In this document: piece by piece, positions 1-9,027 of the stretch | Layout: each line of letters starts with the position of its first letter | Position numbering within the stretch: position 1 is the stretch's first letter | Origin: Aldehydirespirator sp965248735 | GTDB taxonomy: Bacteria; Actinomycetota; Acidimicrobiia; Acidimicrobiales; Aldehydirespiratoraceae | Direction: 5' to 3' | Length of the DNA: 64,000 nt | Assembly (NCBI GenBank): GCA_965248735.1 | Contig: OZ252146.1 | Coordinates: 1,984,001 to 2,048,000, forward strand | Notes under the pieces: model-generated | Told to the model about the DNA's origin: nothing | The model's database searches: none | What the model saw: only the letters and a program-made list of their open reading frames with translations | Position numbers and translations under genes: made by a program

Positions 1-365
1 TCTGGGACCAGCGCGACCGTAGGGCGGCCCAGCTCGACTACGGGAACTCGCGTCGCTTGGAGCTGGCCCGTGCGGCCGCGGCCGCGCCCGCCTTCCTGCT
101 GCTCGACGAACCCACGAGCGGTATGAGCGACGCCGAGTCGCTCGCCATGGTCGACAGCGTCCGGCGTATGGCCGCCGCGGTCGGCGCCGGGGTGCTGGTC
201 ATCGACCACGACCTCAACTTCATCACTGGGATCTGTGACCGTGTCTACTGTTTGGACCAAGGCCGTGTCATCGCCAGCGGCACGCCCGCCGAGGTGCAGA
301 CGCATCCCGCGGTGCGGGCCGCGTATCTCGGCGAGGCCGCTCAGTCAGGCGAAGACCTGACATGA
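1..365 (+). CDS. ABC transporter ATP-binding protein, LivG-like (5' truncated by window)
   Basis: Only the C-terminal ~120 residues are present; the reading frame is open from base 3. A signature region of the LivG type (LDYGNSRRLELARA) is followed by Walker B (LLLDEP), the D-loop (TSGMSD) and the H-loop histidine (VIDHD). The tail ITGICDRVYCLDQGRVIASG is typical of branched-chain amino-acid/urea type importer ATPases. It would energise uptake at the inner face of the membrane. Its stop overlaps the next start as ATGA, so it is co-transcribed with the regulator. The transported substrate cannot be told; the following catabolic genes suggest an amide or organic acid feeding the cluster (inference). 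Confidence 0.85.
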   Translation, partial: WDQRDRRAAQLDYGNSRRLELARAAAAAPAFLLLDEPTSGMSDAESLAMVDSVRRMAAAVGAGVLVIDHDLNFITGICDRVYCLDQGRVIASGTPAEVQTHPAVRAAYLGEAAQSGEDLT

Positions 366-1045
366 CCGTTCAGTATCCGCCCGTCGACCCGCGGCGCCGC
401 AGACACCGGAGCCTGGCCGATGAAGTCGTGACCTACGTCCGCGACCTCATCTTGGCCGGATCCCTCAAGCCGGGAACGAAGATCGACCAGGACGCGGTCG
501 CGGCGGCGCTCGACGTGAGCCGTAGCCCCGTGCGGGAGGCGCTGGTGATCCTCAGCCGCGAGGGCCTCGTCGAGGTCACGCCCCGCCGTGGCGCATCGGT
601 CGCGAACCTGACTCCCGACGACATCGTCGACCACTACGAGCTGTTCGGGGTGGTAGCCGGGCGGGCCGCCGCCATGGCTGCCGTGTCGCTCCAGGACGAC
701 GAGATCGCCCAGCTCGCGGCCATCCATGAACGGTTCGGGCGCGACAGCGGCGAGGACCTCTCCGCTCTGAACAACGCCTTCCACCGGGTGATCAACTCGG
801 CCGCGCCCCGCCGGACCCGGTGGCTGCTGCGACACCTCGTGCGGTCGGTTCCGGCTCGCTACTACGAGTTCATGGACGGCTGGGACGCCCAAGCTGTGCA
901 GCACCACGCCGCCATCCTCCAAGCGATCACCGAGCGCGACGCCGACGGGGCCCGCCGAGCCATGGAGGAGCACCTGCACCAGAGCGGCCTCGCGGCCGCG
1001 GAGTTCCTGCAGCGCCACGGATACTGGGAACAGGAGCGCCCGTGA
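362..1045 (+). CDS. GntR family transcriptional regulator, FCD subfamily
   Basis: A 227-residue protein. Residues ~18-80 form a GntR winged helix-turn-helix (SRSPVREAL followed by GLVEVTPRRGA). Residues ~90-215 are an all-helical FCD ligand domain with the usual spaced metal-binding histidines (NNAFH, VQHHAAI, MEEHLH). FCD regulators sense small organic acids and normally repress neighbouring catabolic genes. The ATG overlaps the stop of the ABC ATPase (ATGA). Its position at the head of the acyl-CoA dehydrogenase/P450 cluster makes it the likely local regulator, although no operator was identified here. Confidence 0.9.
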   Translation: MTVQYPPVDPRRRRHRSLADEVVTYVRDLILAGSLKPGTKIDQDAVAAALDVSRSPVREALVILSREGLVEVTPRRGASVANLTPDDIVDHYELFGVVAGRAAAMAAVSLQDDEIAQLAAIHERFGRDSGEDLSALNNAFHRVINSAAPRRTRWLLRHLVRSVPARYYEFMDGWDAQAVQHHAAILQAITERDADGARRAMEEHLHQSGLAAAEFLQRHGYWEQERP

Positions 1046-1097
1046 GCGCCTCGGGCTCTGCGCCGGCCAGGATGGCCGCAGCTGGTGAGGCTCAACC

Positions 1098-2300
1098 GTG
1101 ACTCTCGCCGAGCCTGCGACGCTCGCAGCTTCCGAGACCGCCTCGGCAGAGGACTTCGACATGATCCGCGTCGAGGTGCGGCGTCTGTGCGACAAGTACG
1201 GCAACGCCTATTGGCGCAGCCTTGAGCCCGACCGCTACCCCGAGGACTTCGTGGCCGAACTGACTGCGCAGGGCTGGCTCGGGGCGTTGATCCCTGAGGA
1301 GTACGGCGGCGGAGGGCTGAGCCTGGCTGGCGCCTCGGTGATCCTCGAGGAGATCTCGGCCAGCGGCGGAAACCCGAGCGCCTGCCACGCCCAGATGTAT
1401 GTCATGGGGACTCTGCTGCGGCACGGATCACCCGCGCAGAAGCAGCACTACCTGCCGAAGATCGCCGACGGTCGGCTGCGCCTTCAGGCCTTCGGTGTGA
1501 CCGAGCCCGCGGCGGGATCTGAGACCACTGCCATCCGCACCCGTGCCGAGCGGGACGGAGACTCATGGCGCATCAACGGGCAGAAGATCTGGACATCGCG
1601 CGCGTTGCACTCGGACCTGATGATCCTGCTGGCGCGAACCGCGCCCCCCGACGGGGCCGCGGCCCGCACTTCGGGCCTTTCGGTGTTCATCCTCGAATTG
1701 CGATGCGATGACGGACAGCTGGTGCCGGGTCTGACCATCAACCCCATCCCAACGATGATGAACCACAACACCACCGAGGTCTTCTTCGACGACGTGGTGA
1801 TCGGCGCCGACGCCCTGGTCGGCACCGAAGGGATGGGGTTCTCGCACATCCTCGACGGGATGAACGCCGAGCGGATCCTCATCGCAGCCGAGTGCATAGG
1901 CGACGGCCGCTTCTTCTTGGACCGGGCCAGCGAATACGCAGCTCAGAGGCATGTCTTCGGTCGCCCGATCGGGATGAACCAGGGAGTCCAGTTCCCACTC
2001 GCCAAGGCCTACGCGCACCTTGAGGCGGCCAACTTGATGCGCTGGAAGGCCGCTGAGCTGTTCGACCGGGTCGAGCCGTGCGGCGCCGAGGCGAACATGG
2101 CCAAGATGCTGGCCTCCGAGGCGTCCTGGGAGGCCGGCAACGCCGCGCTGGACACCCACGGCGGCTTCGGCTTCGCGGTCGAGTACGACATCGAGCGCAA
2201 GCTGCGCGAGACCCGCCTGTACCAGGTGGCGCCGGTCAACAACAACCTCGTGCTCGCCTTCATAGCCCAGAAGTGCCTGGGCCTGCCCAAGAGCTACTGA
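1098..2300 (+). CDS. acyl-CoA dehydrogenase family protein
   Basis: A 400-residue flavoprotein with the acyl-CoA dehydrogenase fold in the usual order: N-terminal helical domain, beta domain with the FAD/substrate signature (VTEPAAGSETT, then GQKIWTSRA) and C-terminal helical domain ending with DTHGGFGFAVEYDIER. It would oxidise an acyl-CoA at the alpha-beta bond and pass electrons to ETF; the etfBA genes at 39.7-41.8 kb could serve it. GTG start chosen because the N-terminus has family length and follows the regulator by 52 bases. The exact acyl substrate is unknown. A second, divergent paralogue lies at 10213-11418. Confidence 0.9.
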   Translation: MTLAEPATLAASETASAEDFDMIRVEVRRLCDKYGNAYWRSLEPDRYPEDFVAELTAQGWLGALIPEEYGGGGLSLAGASVILEEISASGGNPSACHAQMYVMGTLLRHGSPAQKQHYLPKIADGRLRLQAFGVTEPAAGSETTAIRTRAERDGDSWRINGQKIWTSRALHSDLMILLARTAPPDGAAARTSGLSVFILELRCDDGQLVPGLTINPIPTMMNHNTTEVFFDDVVIGADALVGTEGMGFSHILDGMNAERILIAAECIGDGRFFLDRASEYAAQRHVFGRPIGMNQGVQFPLAKAYAHLEAANLMRWKAAELFDRVEPCGAEANMAKMLASEASWEAGNAALDTHGGFGFAVEYDIERKLRETRLYQVAPVNNNLVLAFIAQKCLGLPKSY

Positions 2301-2316
2301 GCCGAATGGATCCCCG

Positions 2317-3279
2317 ATGAGAGCCGTCGTCCTCGAAGCACCCAACACCGAGCTTCGCTTCGTGGTCGACCAGCCCGAACCCGACGCGGCAGCAGAGGTC
2401 ATCGACGTCACCGCGTGCGGCGTCTGCCACTCCGACCTGCATGTCGTCGACGGCGAGATACCCAGCCCGCTGCCGCTGATCCTCGGCCATGAGGTGACCG
2501 GCGTGCACCCGCACCTCGGCGCGGTGATGGTCTACGCGCCGTGGGGCTGCCGCGCCTGCGAGCTCTGCACCGAGGGAGTCGAGATGATCTGCGCCGACGC
2601 CAGGGAGGCGGGCATCTTCGCCGATGGCGGCTACGCCGAGAGGATGGGCGTCCCCGATATCGCCTACCTGGCGCCCATCGGCGACCTCGACCCCGTCGCC
2701 AGCGCCCCGCTCGCCTGCGGGGGCCTCACCGCCTACCGGGCGGTGACCCAGGGACTCGAGACCCTGCGGCGACCGGGCAGGCGGCGCCGGGCGCTGGTGA
2801 TCGGAGCCGGCGGGCTCGGCCAGTACGCCATCCGCTACCTGCGGCTGCTCAGCGATGCCGAGGTCGGCGCGCTGGACCTCGCCGCCGACAAGCGCGCCAC
2901 CGCGCTCGAGCGGGGAGCCCACCGCGCCTACGGACCCTCCGACGAGCTGCCCCGCTTCGATTTCGTGGTCGACTTCATCGGCAGTGAGGCCACTCTGAGG
3001 GCCGCGGCGGGGGCGGTCGCAAGGCTCGGGCTGGTAGCGGTGGTGGGCCTCTACGGCGGGCGCATCCCCTTCGGCTTCGGAGCCGTGCCCCATGAGGCTC
3101 GATTCATGTCCAGCGTGTGGGGCAGCCGCGCTCAGCTCGATGAGCTTCTCGACCTAGCCGGACGCGAGCCGTCGGTGCTCAATCCGGTGGAGACGTTGCC
3201 CCTGGAGGACGCGCAGACGGCACACGACCGGCTCCGGGCTGGCGAGATCAAGGGGCGAGTGGTGCTCAAGGTGGCCTGA
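2317..3279 (+). CDS. zinc-dependent alcohol dehydrogenase (MDR family)
   Basis: A 320-residue medium-chain dehydrogenase. The catalytic zinc site is visible as CGVCHSD (residues 34-40) and GHE (57-59). The structural zinc cysteines follow the pattern C-x2-C-x2-C-x7-C near residues 77-91. ACGGLTAY and the NAD(P)-binding GAGGLG follow. It would interconvert an alcohol and an aldehyde or ketone. It starts 16 bases after the acyl-CoA dehydrogenase stop, so it belongs to the same operon. It could supply the aldehyde used by the aldehyde dehydrogenase downstream (inference). Confidence 0.88.
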   Translation: MRAVVLEAPNTELRFVVDQPEPDAAAEVIDVTACGVCHSDLHVVDGEIPSPLPLILGHEVTGVHPHLGAVMVYAPWGCRACELCTEGVEMICADAREAGIFADGGYAERMGVPDIAYLAPIGDLDPVASAPLACGGLTAYRAVTQGLETLRRPGRRRRALVIGAGGLGQYAIRYLRLLSDAEVGALDLAADKRATALERGAHRAYGPSDELPRFDFVVDFIGSEATLRAAAGAVARLGLVAVVGLYGGRIPFGFGAVPHEARFMSSVWGSRAQLDELLDLAGREPSVLNPVETLPLEDAQTAHDRLRAGEIKGRVVLKVA

Positions 3280-3338
3280 GAGGCCATGCCGACCGGACAT
3301 CTGTCACTACAGGCGATCACCACAGAGAGGAGACACTG

Positions 3339-4682
3339 ATGAACGACAGTTCTGCGACCGGCGGGTTCCGCCGGATCTGCGCCGACGCCGATGTGCACAC
3401 GGTGGAGGTGGCCATTGTTGACACCCAGGGCCATCTGCGGGGCAAGCGGGTGCCCGTCGAGCGCTTCTTCGCCACGGTGGCCGACGCGGGGGTGGCCATC
3501 GCGGACGCCATCTTTGTCATGGACGCGCAGGACGACCTCACCGACAACCCCATGATCAACATGGACTCCGGCTACCTCGACTGCCGCCTGATGCCCGACC
3601 TCGCCACCGGACGGGTTTTCACCCACCGTCGCGGCTACGCCATCGTGTTCGCCGATGTGCTCGACGAGCACGGCGGGCCCCACGTGCTGGACCCCCGGCA
3701 CGTGCTGGCCACGCAGATCGAGCGCTGCCGGCGCCACGGGGTGGAGCCGATGGCGGCCACCGAGCTTGAGTTCTACCTGTGCCACCCCGGCTGGAGCCCG
3801 GTGCAGAACCACATCAAGTACTCCTCGCTCACCGACGCGGTGGCGCTGGAGGACTGCATCGCGGCCATGCGGGCCGGGCTGCTCGGCGCTGGGCTGGATG
3901 TGGAGTCCTCCAACGCCGAGTACGGGCCGGGGCAGATGGAGGTCAACATCGCCTACGCTGGCGCCATGACCGCGGCCGACGAAGCCGCGCTGTTCAAGAG
4001 CATCGTCAAGCAGGTCGCTGTCAGCCACGGACTGAGGGCCACCTTCATGCCGAAGCTGTGGGCCGACCAGTCGGGCTCGGGGATGCATGTTCACACCAGC
4101 CTCGTCGTGGACGGCGCCAACGCCTTCGCCGACTCCGACGGCGCCCCCAACGAGTTGATGTCGAAATGGCTCGGCGGCCTGATCGAGCACGCTCTCAGCC
4201 TCAGCCTGCTCGGCTCGCCCACCGACAACGGGGCCAAGCGAGTTAGGCCCTACGCCTTCGCCCCCACCCACGTGCACTGGGGCCTCGACAACCGCACCGT
4301 GCTGGCCCGCTGCATCACCGAGGCCGGCTCGGCCGCCAACCGGGTGGAGTTTCGCTCCGCGGGCGCCGACGCCAACGCCCACCTGATGGTCGCGGGGGTG
4401 CTGGCTGCGGGCTGCGACGGGCTCGAGCGGGGCTTGGAACCGCCGGGGATGAGCGAGGGAGACATGTACACGAATCCCGGCAACTGCGCCCCGCTGCCCG
4501 CGACGCTGGCCGATGCCATCGCGGCCTACGAGAGCTCCGCGCTGGCGGCGCAGCTCGGCGCGCCGTTCTCGACGAACCTCCTGTGCACCGCCAACCACGA
4601 GCTGGCCCTGGCAGTGGAGCACGCGCCCGACCCGCAGGACGTGAACGACTGGGAGCGGGACCGTTTCGCCGCGCACTGCTGA
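3339..4682 (+). CDS. glutamine synthetase family protein (gamma-glutamyl-amine ligase type)
   Basis: A 447-residue GS-fold ligase. An N-terminal beta-grasp region (residues ~10-110) precedes the catalytic domain, which shows ELEFYL, NAEYGPGQMEVN, SGSGMHVH and NRVEFRSAGADANAHL. These correspond to the GS metal and ATP ligands. Sequence features resemble the PuuA/GS-III-like ligases that glutamylate amines rather than housekeeping GlnA. A clear ribosome site (AGAGGAG) precedes the ATG. A ligase of this type, with an aldehyde dehydrogenase nearby and an amine oxidase at 15.7 kb, suggests gamma-glutamylation of an amine substrate (inference). Confidence 0.85.
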   Translation: MNDSSATGGFRRICADADVHTVEVAIVDTQGHLRGKRVPVERFFATVADAGVAIADAIFVMDAQDDLTDNPMINMDSGYLDCRLMPDLATGRVFTHRRGYAIVFADVLDEHGGPHVLDPRHVLATQIERCRRHGVEPMAATELEFYLCHPGWSPVQNHIKYSSLTDAVALEDCIAAMRAGLLGAGLDVESSNAEYGPGQMEVNIAYAGAMTAADEAALFKSIVKQVAVSHGLRATFMPKLWADQSGSGMHVHTSLVVDGANAFADSDGAPNELMSKWLGGLIEHALSLSLLGSPTDNGAKRVRPYAFAPTHVHWGLDNRTVLARCITEAGSAANRVEFRSAGADANAHLMVAGVLAAGCDGLERGLEPPGMSEGDMYTNPGNCAPLPATLADAIAAYESSALAAQLGAPFSTNLLCTANHELALAVEHAPDPQDVNDWERDRFAAHC

Positions 4683-4698
4683 TCGAGGAGCTTCTCGC

Positions 4699-5961
4699 AT
4701 GAGCCCGACGCCTGCATCGACGAGAAGCCCGGCCCCCGAGGTGGCCGATCCTCGCCTGTATCTCGACGGGATCCCTCATGAGCGCTTCTCGCAGATCCGG
4801 GCCCAGCCGGGGCTGATGTGGCACCCCTACGGCGGCAGCGGGTTCTGGGCAGTGACGCGCCATGACGATGTGCGCACCGTGTCGCGGAATCCGGCCGTCT
4901 ACTCCTCCGCCATCGGCCACACCAACCTGTGGGATCTTGAGGCCGACGCGCTGGAGGCCCGCCGGTCGCTGATCGACACCGACGCTCCCGACCACACCCG
5001 GCTGCGGCGCCTCGTGGCCGGCGCGTTCACTCCCAAGAACATCCGCCGCTGGGAGGAGGCCGTGCGGGAGATCGCAGTGGAGCTGCTCGACAGCTTCGTC
5101 GCCCGCGGCGGCGGCGACTGGGTCGACTCGGTGGCCGCGCCGCTGCCGATAAGGGTGATCCTGGCCATGCTGGGCGTGCCCGTGGAGGACGCTGACTACC
5201 TGGTCGCGCTGTCGAACTACCTGGTGGAGGGAACCAGCGACTCCCAGTCGCTGCCGCCCGACGCGTTCGGCAACACCACCGAGCTGAGGCTGCTGCCGTT
5301 CAACAGCCCGGCCAGCCACGCCCTGTTCGAGTACGGCGAGGACATGCGGTCCGCCCGCCGGGCCGAGCCCCGAAGCGACCTCGTCACCCATCTGGTCGAG
5401 GCCGAGACCGACGCCGGGCGCATCTCGCGCCGAGAGTACCGGAACCTGTTCCACCTGCTGGTGTTCGCCGGGAACGAGACCACCCGCACCGCCCTAAGCC
5501 ACGGTGCCATGGCCCTGGCCGCCCATCCCGATCAGTGGCGGCGCGTCCTTGAAGACCCGTCGCTGATTCCCGCGGCCACCGAGGAGGTGCTGCGGTGGGC
5601 CACCCCCGTGCTGCACATGCGCCGCACGGCGGCTGTCGACTGCGAGCTGGCCGGCACCGACATCGCGGCCGGAGAGAAGGTGGTGATGTGGTATGGCTCG
5701 GCCAACCGCGACGAGAGCGCCTTCGCCGAGCCGTTCAGCTTCGACGTGGGCCGGGAGAGCAACGAGCACTTCGCCTTCGGCGGCGGAGGCCCCCACCTGT
5801 GCCTGGGAGCCTTCCTGGCTCGTCTGGAGATCTCTGTGCTGCTTGAGGAGATGGTCGCCCGGGGGCTGTCCGTTGCCCAGACCGGCGAGCCGGTGCGGGT
5901 GGCGTCGAACTTCGTGCACGGCGTGCTGTCGGTAGAGATGGAACCGGTGAGCGGGCCGTGA
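4699..5961 (+). CDS. cytochrome P450 (first of two)
   Basis: A 420-residue soluble bacterial P450. The I-helix oxygen-activation motif AGNETT is at residues 257-262, the ExxR pair is in EEVLR, and the haem loop FGGGGPHLCLG has its thiolate at Cys368. Conserved blocks such as LPFNSPA and DLVTHLVEAE are shared with the second P450 at 7681-9027. It would hydroxylate a substrate with electrons from the ferredoxin encoded immediately downstream, whose ATG overlaps its stop. Good ribosome site (GAGGAG) before the ATG. Substrate unknown. Confidence 0.92.
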   Translation: MSPTPASTRSPAPEVADPRLYLDGIPHERFSQIRAQPGLMWHPYGGSGFWAVTRHDDVRTVSRNPAVYSSAIGHTNLWDLEADALEARRSLIDTDAPDHTRLRRLVAGAFTPKNIRRWEEAVREIAVELLDSFVARGGGDWVDSVAAPLPIRVILAMLGVPVEDADYLVALSNYLVEGTSDSQSLPPDAFGNTTELRLLPFNSPASHALFEYGEDMRSARRAEPRSDLVTHLVEAETDAGRISRREYRNLFHLLVFAGNETTRTALSHGAMALAAHPDQWRRVLEDPSLIPAATEEVLRWATPVLHMRRTAAVDCELAGTDIAAGEKVVMWYGSANRDESAFAEPFSFDVGRESNEHFAFGGGGPHLCLGAFLARLEISVLLEEMVARGLSVAQTGEPVRVASNFVHGVLSVEMEPVSGP

Positions 5962-6197
5962 GCCTGCGCCCGATGAGCGACGACCTCGTCCGGGTCGCAG
6001 TGGACCCAGAGGCCTGCATCGGCGGCGGGCAGTGCGAGATGCTCGAGCCTGAGGTCTTCCTGCTCGACGACGAAGAGATCGTGTCGTCGGTGATCGGCAC
6101 CGGAACTCTGCCGCGGCGGCGGGCCGAAGTGGTGGTCGACCGGTGCCCCGGCGCCGCCATTTCCATAGTCGGCCCCGCGCCCGGCCCGGGCCCGTAG
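5958..6197 (+). CDS. P450-associated 3Fe-4S type ferredoxin
   Basis: A 79-residue ferredoxin. Cysteines follow the C-x5-C ... CP pattern (CIGGGQC near residues 17-23 and CPGAA near residue 62), which gives three ligands as in the 3Fe-4S ferredoxins encoded beside actinobacterial P450s. It starts at GTG overlapping the end of the first P450 (GTGA), a sign of translational coupling. It would donate electrons to one or both P450s. No ferredoxin reductase is encoded in the window. Confidence 0.88.
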   Translation: MSLRPMSDDLVRVAVDPEACIGGGQCEMLEPEVFLLDDEEIVSSVIGTGTLPRRRAEVVVDRCPGAAISIVGPAPGPGP

Positions 6198-6211
6198 TCG
6201 AAGGAGCCTGC

Positions 6212-7675
6212 ATGGAGACCTACGACAACTGGATCGACGGAGCGTTCGCCGCTCCCGCTGAGGGCCGGCGGATGGAGACCTCCAACCCGTTCACCGGCGA
6301 GGTCTGGGCCACCGTCGCCGACGACCCGGACGCGGTCGATCTCGCCGTCGCCGCGGCTCGCCGGGCGTTCCGGCAAGGCCCCTGGGGGGCGATGCCCGCG
6401 GCCGAGCGGGCTCGGCTGCTGCGACGGCTGGGCGAGATTCTCACCCGCGACGCTGATGAGCTGGCTGCCATTGAGACCCGGGACAACGGCAAGATCATCC
6501 GAGAGACCACCGCCCAGGCCCGCAGCCTCCAGAGCTACTTCGACTACTTCGCAGGGCTGGCCGACAAGACCAGCGGCGAGCAGATCCCCAGTCCTTCGCC
6601 CAACTTCCTCGTCTACACCGAGCGGGTGCCGGTGGGCGTGGTCGGCGCCATCATCCCGTGGAACTCGCCGCTGGCCCTGCTCACCTGGAAGCTGGCGCCC
6701 GCCCTCGCCGCAGGCTGCACCGCGGTGGTCAAGCCGTCCGAGCTCACGCCGGTCACCGCACTGCTGCTGGCCGAGCGGGCCGCCGAGGCCGGGATCCCGC
6801 CCGGCGTGATCAACGTCGTGACCGGCGGCGCCGCGGTGGGGGCGACCCTGACCGCCCATCCGGGCATCGACAAGATCACCTTCACCGGCGGCGGTGACAC
6901 CGCCCGCCACGTGGCCCGGGCCGCGGCCGCCAACCTCGTTCCGGCCGCTCTGGAGCTCGGCGGCAAGTCGCCTCAGATCATCTTCGACGACGCCGACCGT
7001 GAGGCCGCGGCCAACGGCCTGCTGGCCGGCATCTTCGCGGCGAGCGGCCAGACCTGCGTGGCCGGGTCGCGTGCCTACCTCCAGCGGGGCATAGCCGACG
7101 ACATCACCTCCAGGGTCACGGCCCGAGCCGAGGAGTTGGTGCTGGGCGATCCCTCCGATCCGGCTACCGAGATGGGGCCGGCCGCGTCGGACGCGCAGCG
7201 CGACCGGATCCTGGCCATGGTCGAGCAGGCCCGAGTCGAGGGGGCCACCGTCGCGGCCGGCGGGGTGGTCGACCCTGTTCTGGGAGGCCGCTTCGTGCGC
7301 CCGACGGTGATCACGGGCGTCACCAACGACACCACCATCGTGCGCGAGGAGGTGTTCGGCCCGGTGCTGGCGGTGATGGCCTTCGACGACGAGGACGAGG
7401 CCGTGGCGCTGGCCAACGACTCCGATTTCGGCCTCGCCGCCGGGGTGTGGACGCTCGACGTGCGCCGGGCCCACCGGATGGCCCGAGCGCTGGACGCGGG
7501 CACGGTGTGGGTCAACACCTACCGCAACGTCAGCTATATGGCGCCCTTCGGCGGGTTCAAGCAGTCCGGCTACGGCAAGGACAACGGCCGCGAGGCCTTC
7601 GACGGGTACCTGCGAACCAAGACCGTCTGGGTCGAACTGACCGGCGCCACCCGCGACCCCTTCGTGGTCGGCTGA
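6212..7675 (+). CDS. aldehyde dehydrogenase family protein
   Basis: A 487-residue NAD(P)-dependent aldehyde dehydrogenase. IIPWNSPL, FTGGG (NAD-binding region), LELGGKSPQ with the catalytic Glu, and GQTCVAGSR with the nucleophilic Cys appear in canonical order, ending with FGGFKQSGYGKDNG. The frame is open further upstream, but the ATG at 6212 is preceded by AAGGAG at 6201-6206 and gives the family length. It lies between two P450 genes, so it probably oxidises an aldehyde produced by P450 or alcohol dehydrogenase action. Confidence 0.92.
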   Translation: METYDNWIDGAFAAPAEGRRMETSNPFTGEVWATVADDPDAVDLAVAAARRAFRQGPWGAMPAAERARLLRRLGEILTRDADELAAIETRDNGKIIRETTAQARSLQSYFDYFAGLADKTSGEQIPSPSPNFLVYTERVPVGVVGAIIPWNSPLALLTWKLAPALAAGCTAVVKPSELTPVTALLLAERAAEAGIPPGVINVVTGGAAVGATLTAHPGIDKITFTGGGDTARHVARAAAANLVPAALELGGKSPQIIFDDADREAAANGLLAGIFAASGQTCVAGSRAYLQRGIADDITSRVTARAEELVLGDPSDPATEMGPAASDAQRDRILAMVEQARVEGATVAAGGVVDPVLGGRFVRPTVITGVTNDTTIVREEVFGPVLAVMAFDDEDEAVALANDSDFGLAAGVWTLDVRRAHRMARALDAGTVWVNTYRNVSYMAPFGGFKQSGYGKDNGREAFDGYLRTKTVWVELTGATRDPFVVG

Positions 7676-7680
7676 CAGCC

Positions 7681-9027
7681 GTGACCGGACGCCCAATCGC
7701 CGCGGCGGGATCAGCCGACGCGTCCGCGTCCCGACCTGTGCCGGAGCCGGGTGATCCGGGCTCTGGACGGATGCTGGCACCTGCGGACCTCTCAGACCCA
7801 GCGACGTTCTCGCAGGGCATCCCCCATGGGGCCTTCGCCGAGATGCGCGCCCGCCCCCAGCTGAGCTGGACCCCGCCCACCGGCGGCGACCGCACCGGTT
7901 TCTGGTCGGTCACGCGGCACGCGCCGGTGGCGGCGGTGTCGCGCGACACCGACCTGTACTCCTCTGCGGTTGGCCACATCCAGATATACGACATCGACTC
8001 CGACGCCCTGTCGGCCCGGGCGTCGATGATCGACCTCGACCCTCCGGTGCACACCCGGCTGCGGCGCCTGGTCAGCTCGGCGTTCACGCCGCGCCACGTG
8101 CAGTCGTATGAGGCCGCGGTGCGATCCAGGATCGCCGGGCGCCTCGACGCGCTGGTGCAGGCCGGCGGCGGCGACTGGGTGGAGGCGGTGGCGGCGCCGA
8201 TACCGATCGGAGTTATCTGCGACATCATGGGCGTGCCCGAATCGGACCACGACTACATGATCGAGCTGACGGACCATCTCGTGGCGGGCACCTCCAGCAA
8301 GCCGCTGGAGCCCACCGCCTATGGCAACACCACCGATCTGCGGCTGCTGCCGTTCAACAGCCCGGCCGCCCACGGCATCAACGAGTACGCCCGCGCCCTC
8401 GGCGAGCGACGCCGGGCCGAGCCCGCCGACGACCTAGTTACCAAGCTCATCGAGGCCGAGGTCGATGGTGAGCGCCTCACCGACGCCGAGTTCACCAACT
8501 TCTTCCGGCTGATGGTCTTCGCCGGCAACGAGACAACCAGGGCCTCCATGGCCCATCTGGCACTGCATCTGGTCGAGTTCGCCGACCAGTTCGATCTGGT
8601 CCGCTCCGATCCGTCGCTGATGGCCCAAGCCGCTGAGGAGGTGATCCGGCACTCGTCTCCGATCCTGTACTTCCGCCGCACCGTGGCGCGCGACACCGTG
8701 TTGCAGGACACTCCGCTGCGCGCCGGTGACAAAGTGGTGATGTGGTATGCGGCGGCCAACTTCGACGAAGCCGTGTTCGACGAGTCGATGCGCTTCGACG
8801 TCACGAGGCCCCTGCGGCCGCCCAACGCATCGTTCGGCGGCGGCGGAGCCCACTTCTGCCTGGGTGCGCCGTTGGCCCGCCTCGAGCTGGCCGTGCTCAT
8901 CGAGGCGATCCTGGGGCGCGGCATCGAGCTGCAGTTGGCCAGCGAACCCGTCTACGTGGACTCGAACTTCGTCAACGGCATCGAGCACCTGGAAGTCAAG
9001 GTCCATGAGCGTGTCGGGCCTGCCTGA
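7681..9027 (+). CDS. cytochrome P450 (second of two)
   Basis: 448 residues from the GTG five bases after the aldehyde dehydrogenase stop; an in-frame ATG at 7771 would give 418 residues, closer to the first P450, so the start is uncertain. AGNETT is at residues 281-286, EEVIR carries the ExxR pair, and FGGGGAHFCLG has the haem thiolate at Cys393. It is clearly a paralogue of the first P450 but diverged along its length, so the two probably act on successive or different substrates. Electron supply is likely from the ferredoxin at 5958-6197. Confidence 0.9.
   Translation: MTGRPIAAAGSADASASRPVPEPGDPGSGRMLAPADLSDPATFSQGIPHGAFAEMRARPQLSWTPPTGGDRTGFWSVTRHAPVAAVSRDTDLYSSAVGHIQIYDIDSDALSARASMIDLDPPVHTRLRRLVSSAFTPRHVQSYEAAVRSRIAGRLDALVQAGGGDWVEAVAAPIPIGVICDIMGVPESDHDYMIELTDHLVAGTSSKPLEPTAYGNTTDLRLLPFNSPAAHGINEYARALGERRRAEPADDLVTKLIEAEVDGERLTDAEFTNFFRLMVFAGNETTRASMAHLALHLVEFADQFDLVRSDPSLMAQAAEEVIRHSSPILYFRRTVARDTVLQDTPLRAGDKVVMWYAAANFDEAVFDESMRFDVTRPLRPPNASFGGGGAHFCLGAPLARLELAVLIEAILGRGIELQLASEPVYVDSNFVNGIEHLEVKVHERVGPA

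Noticed and set aside
3132..4700. A 522-codon open frame on the minus strand opposite the glutamine-synthetase-like gene
   Set aside because: Its protein is a Val/Gly/Arg/His-rich shadow caused by codon bias in high-GC DNA and matches no family; the plus-strand protein has clear motifs.
5735..7780. A 681-codon minus-strand open frame across the ferredoxin and aldehyde dehydrogenase genes
   Set aside because: It runs opposite two genes with complete catalytic motifs and has low-complexity shadow composition.
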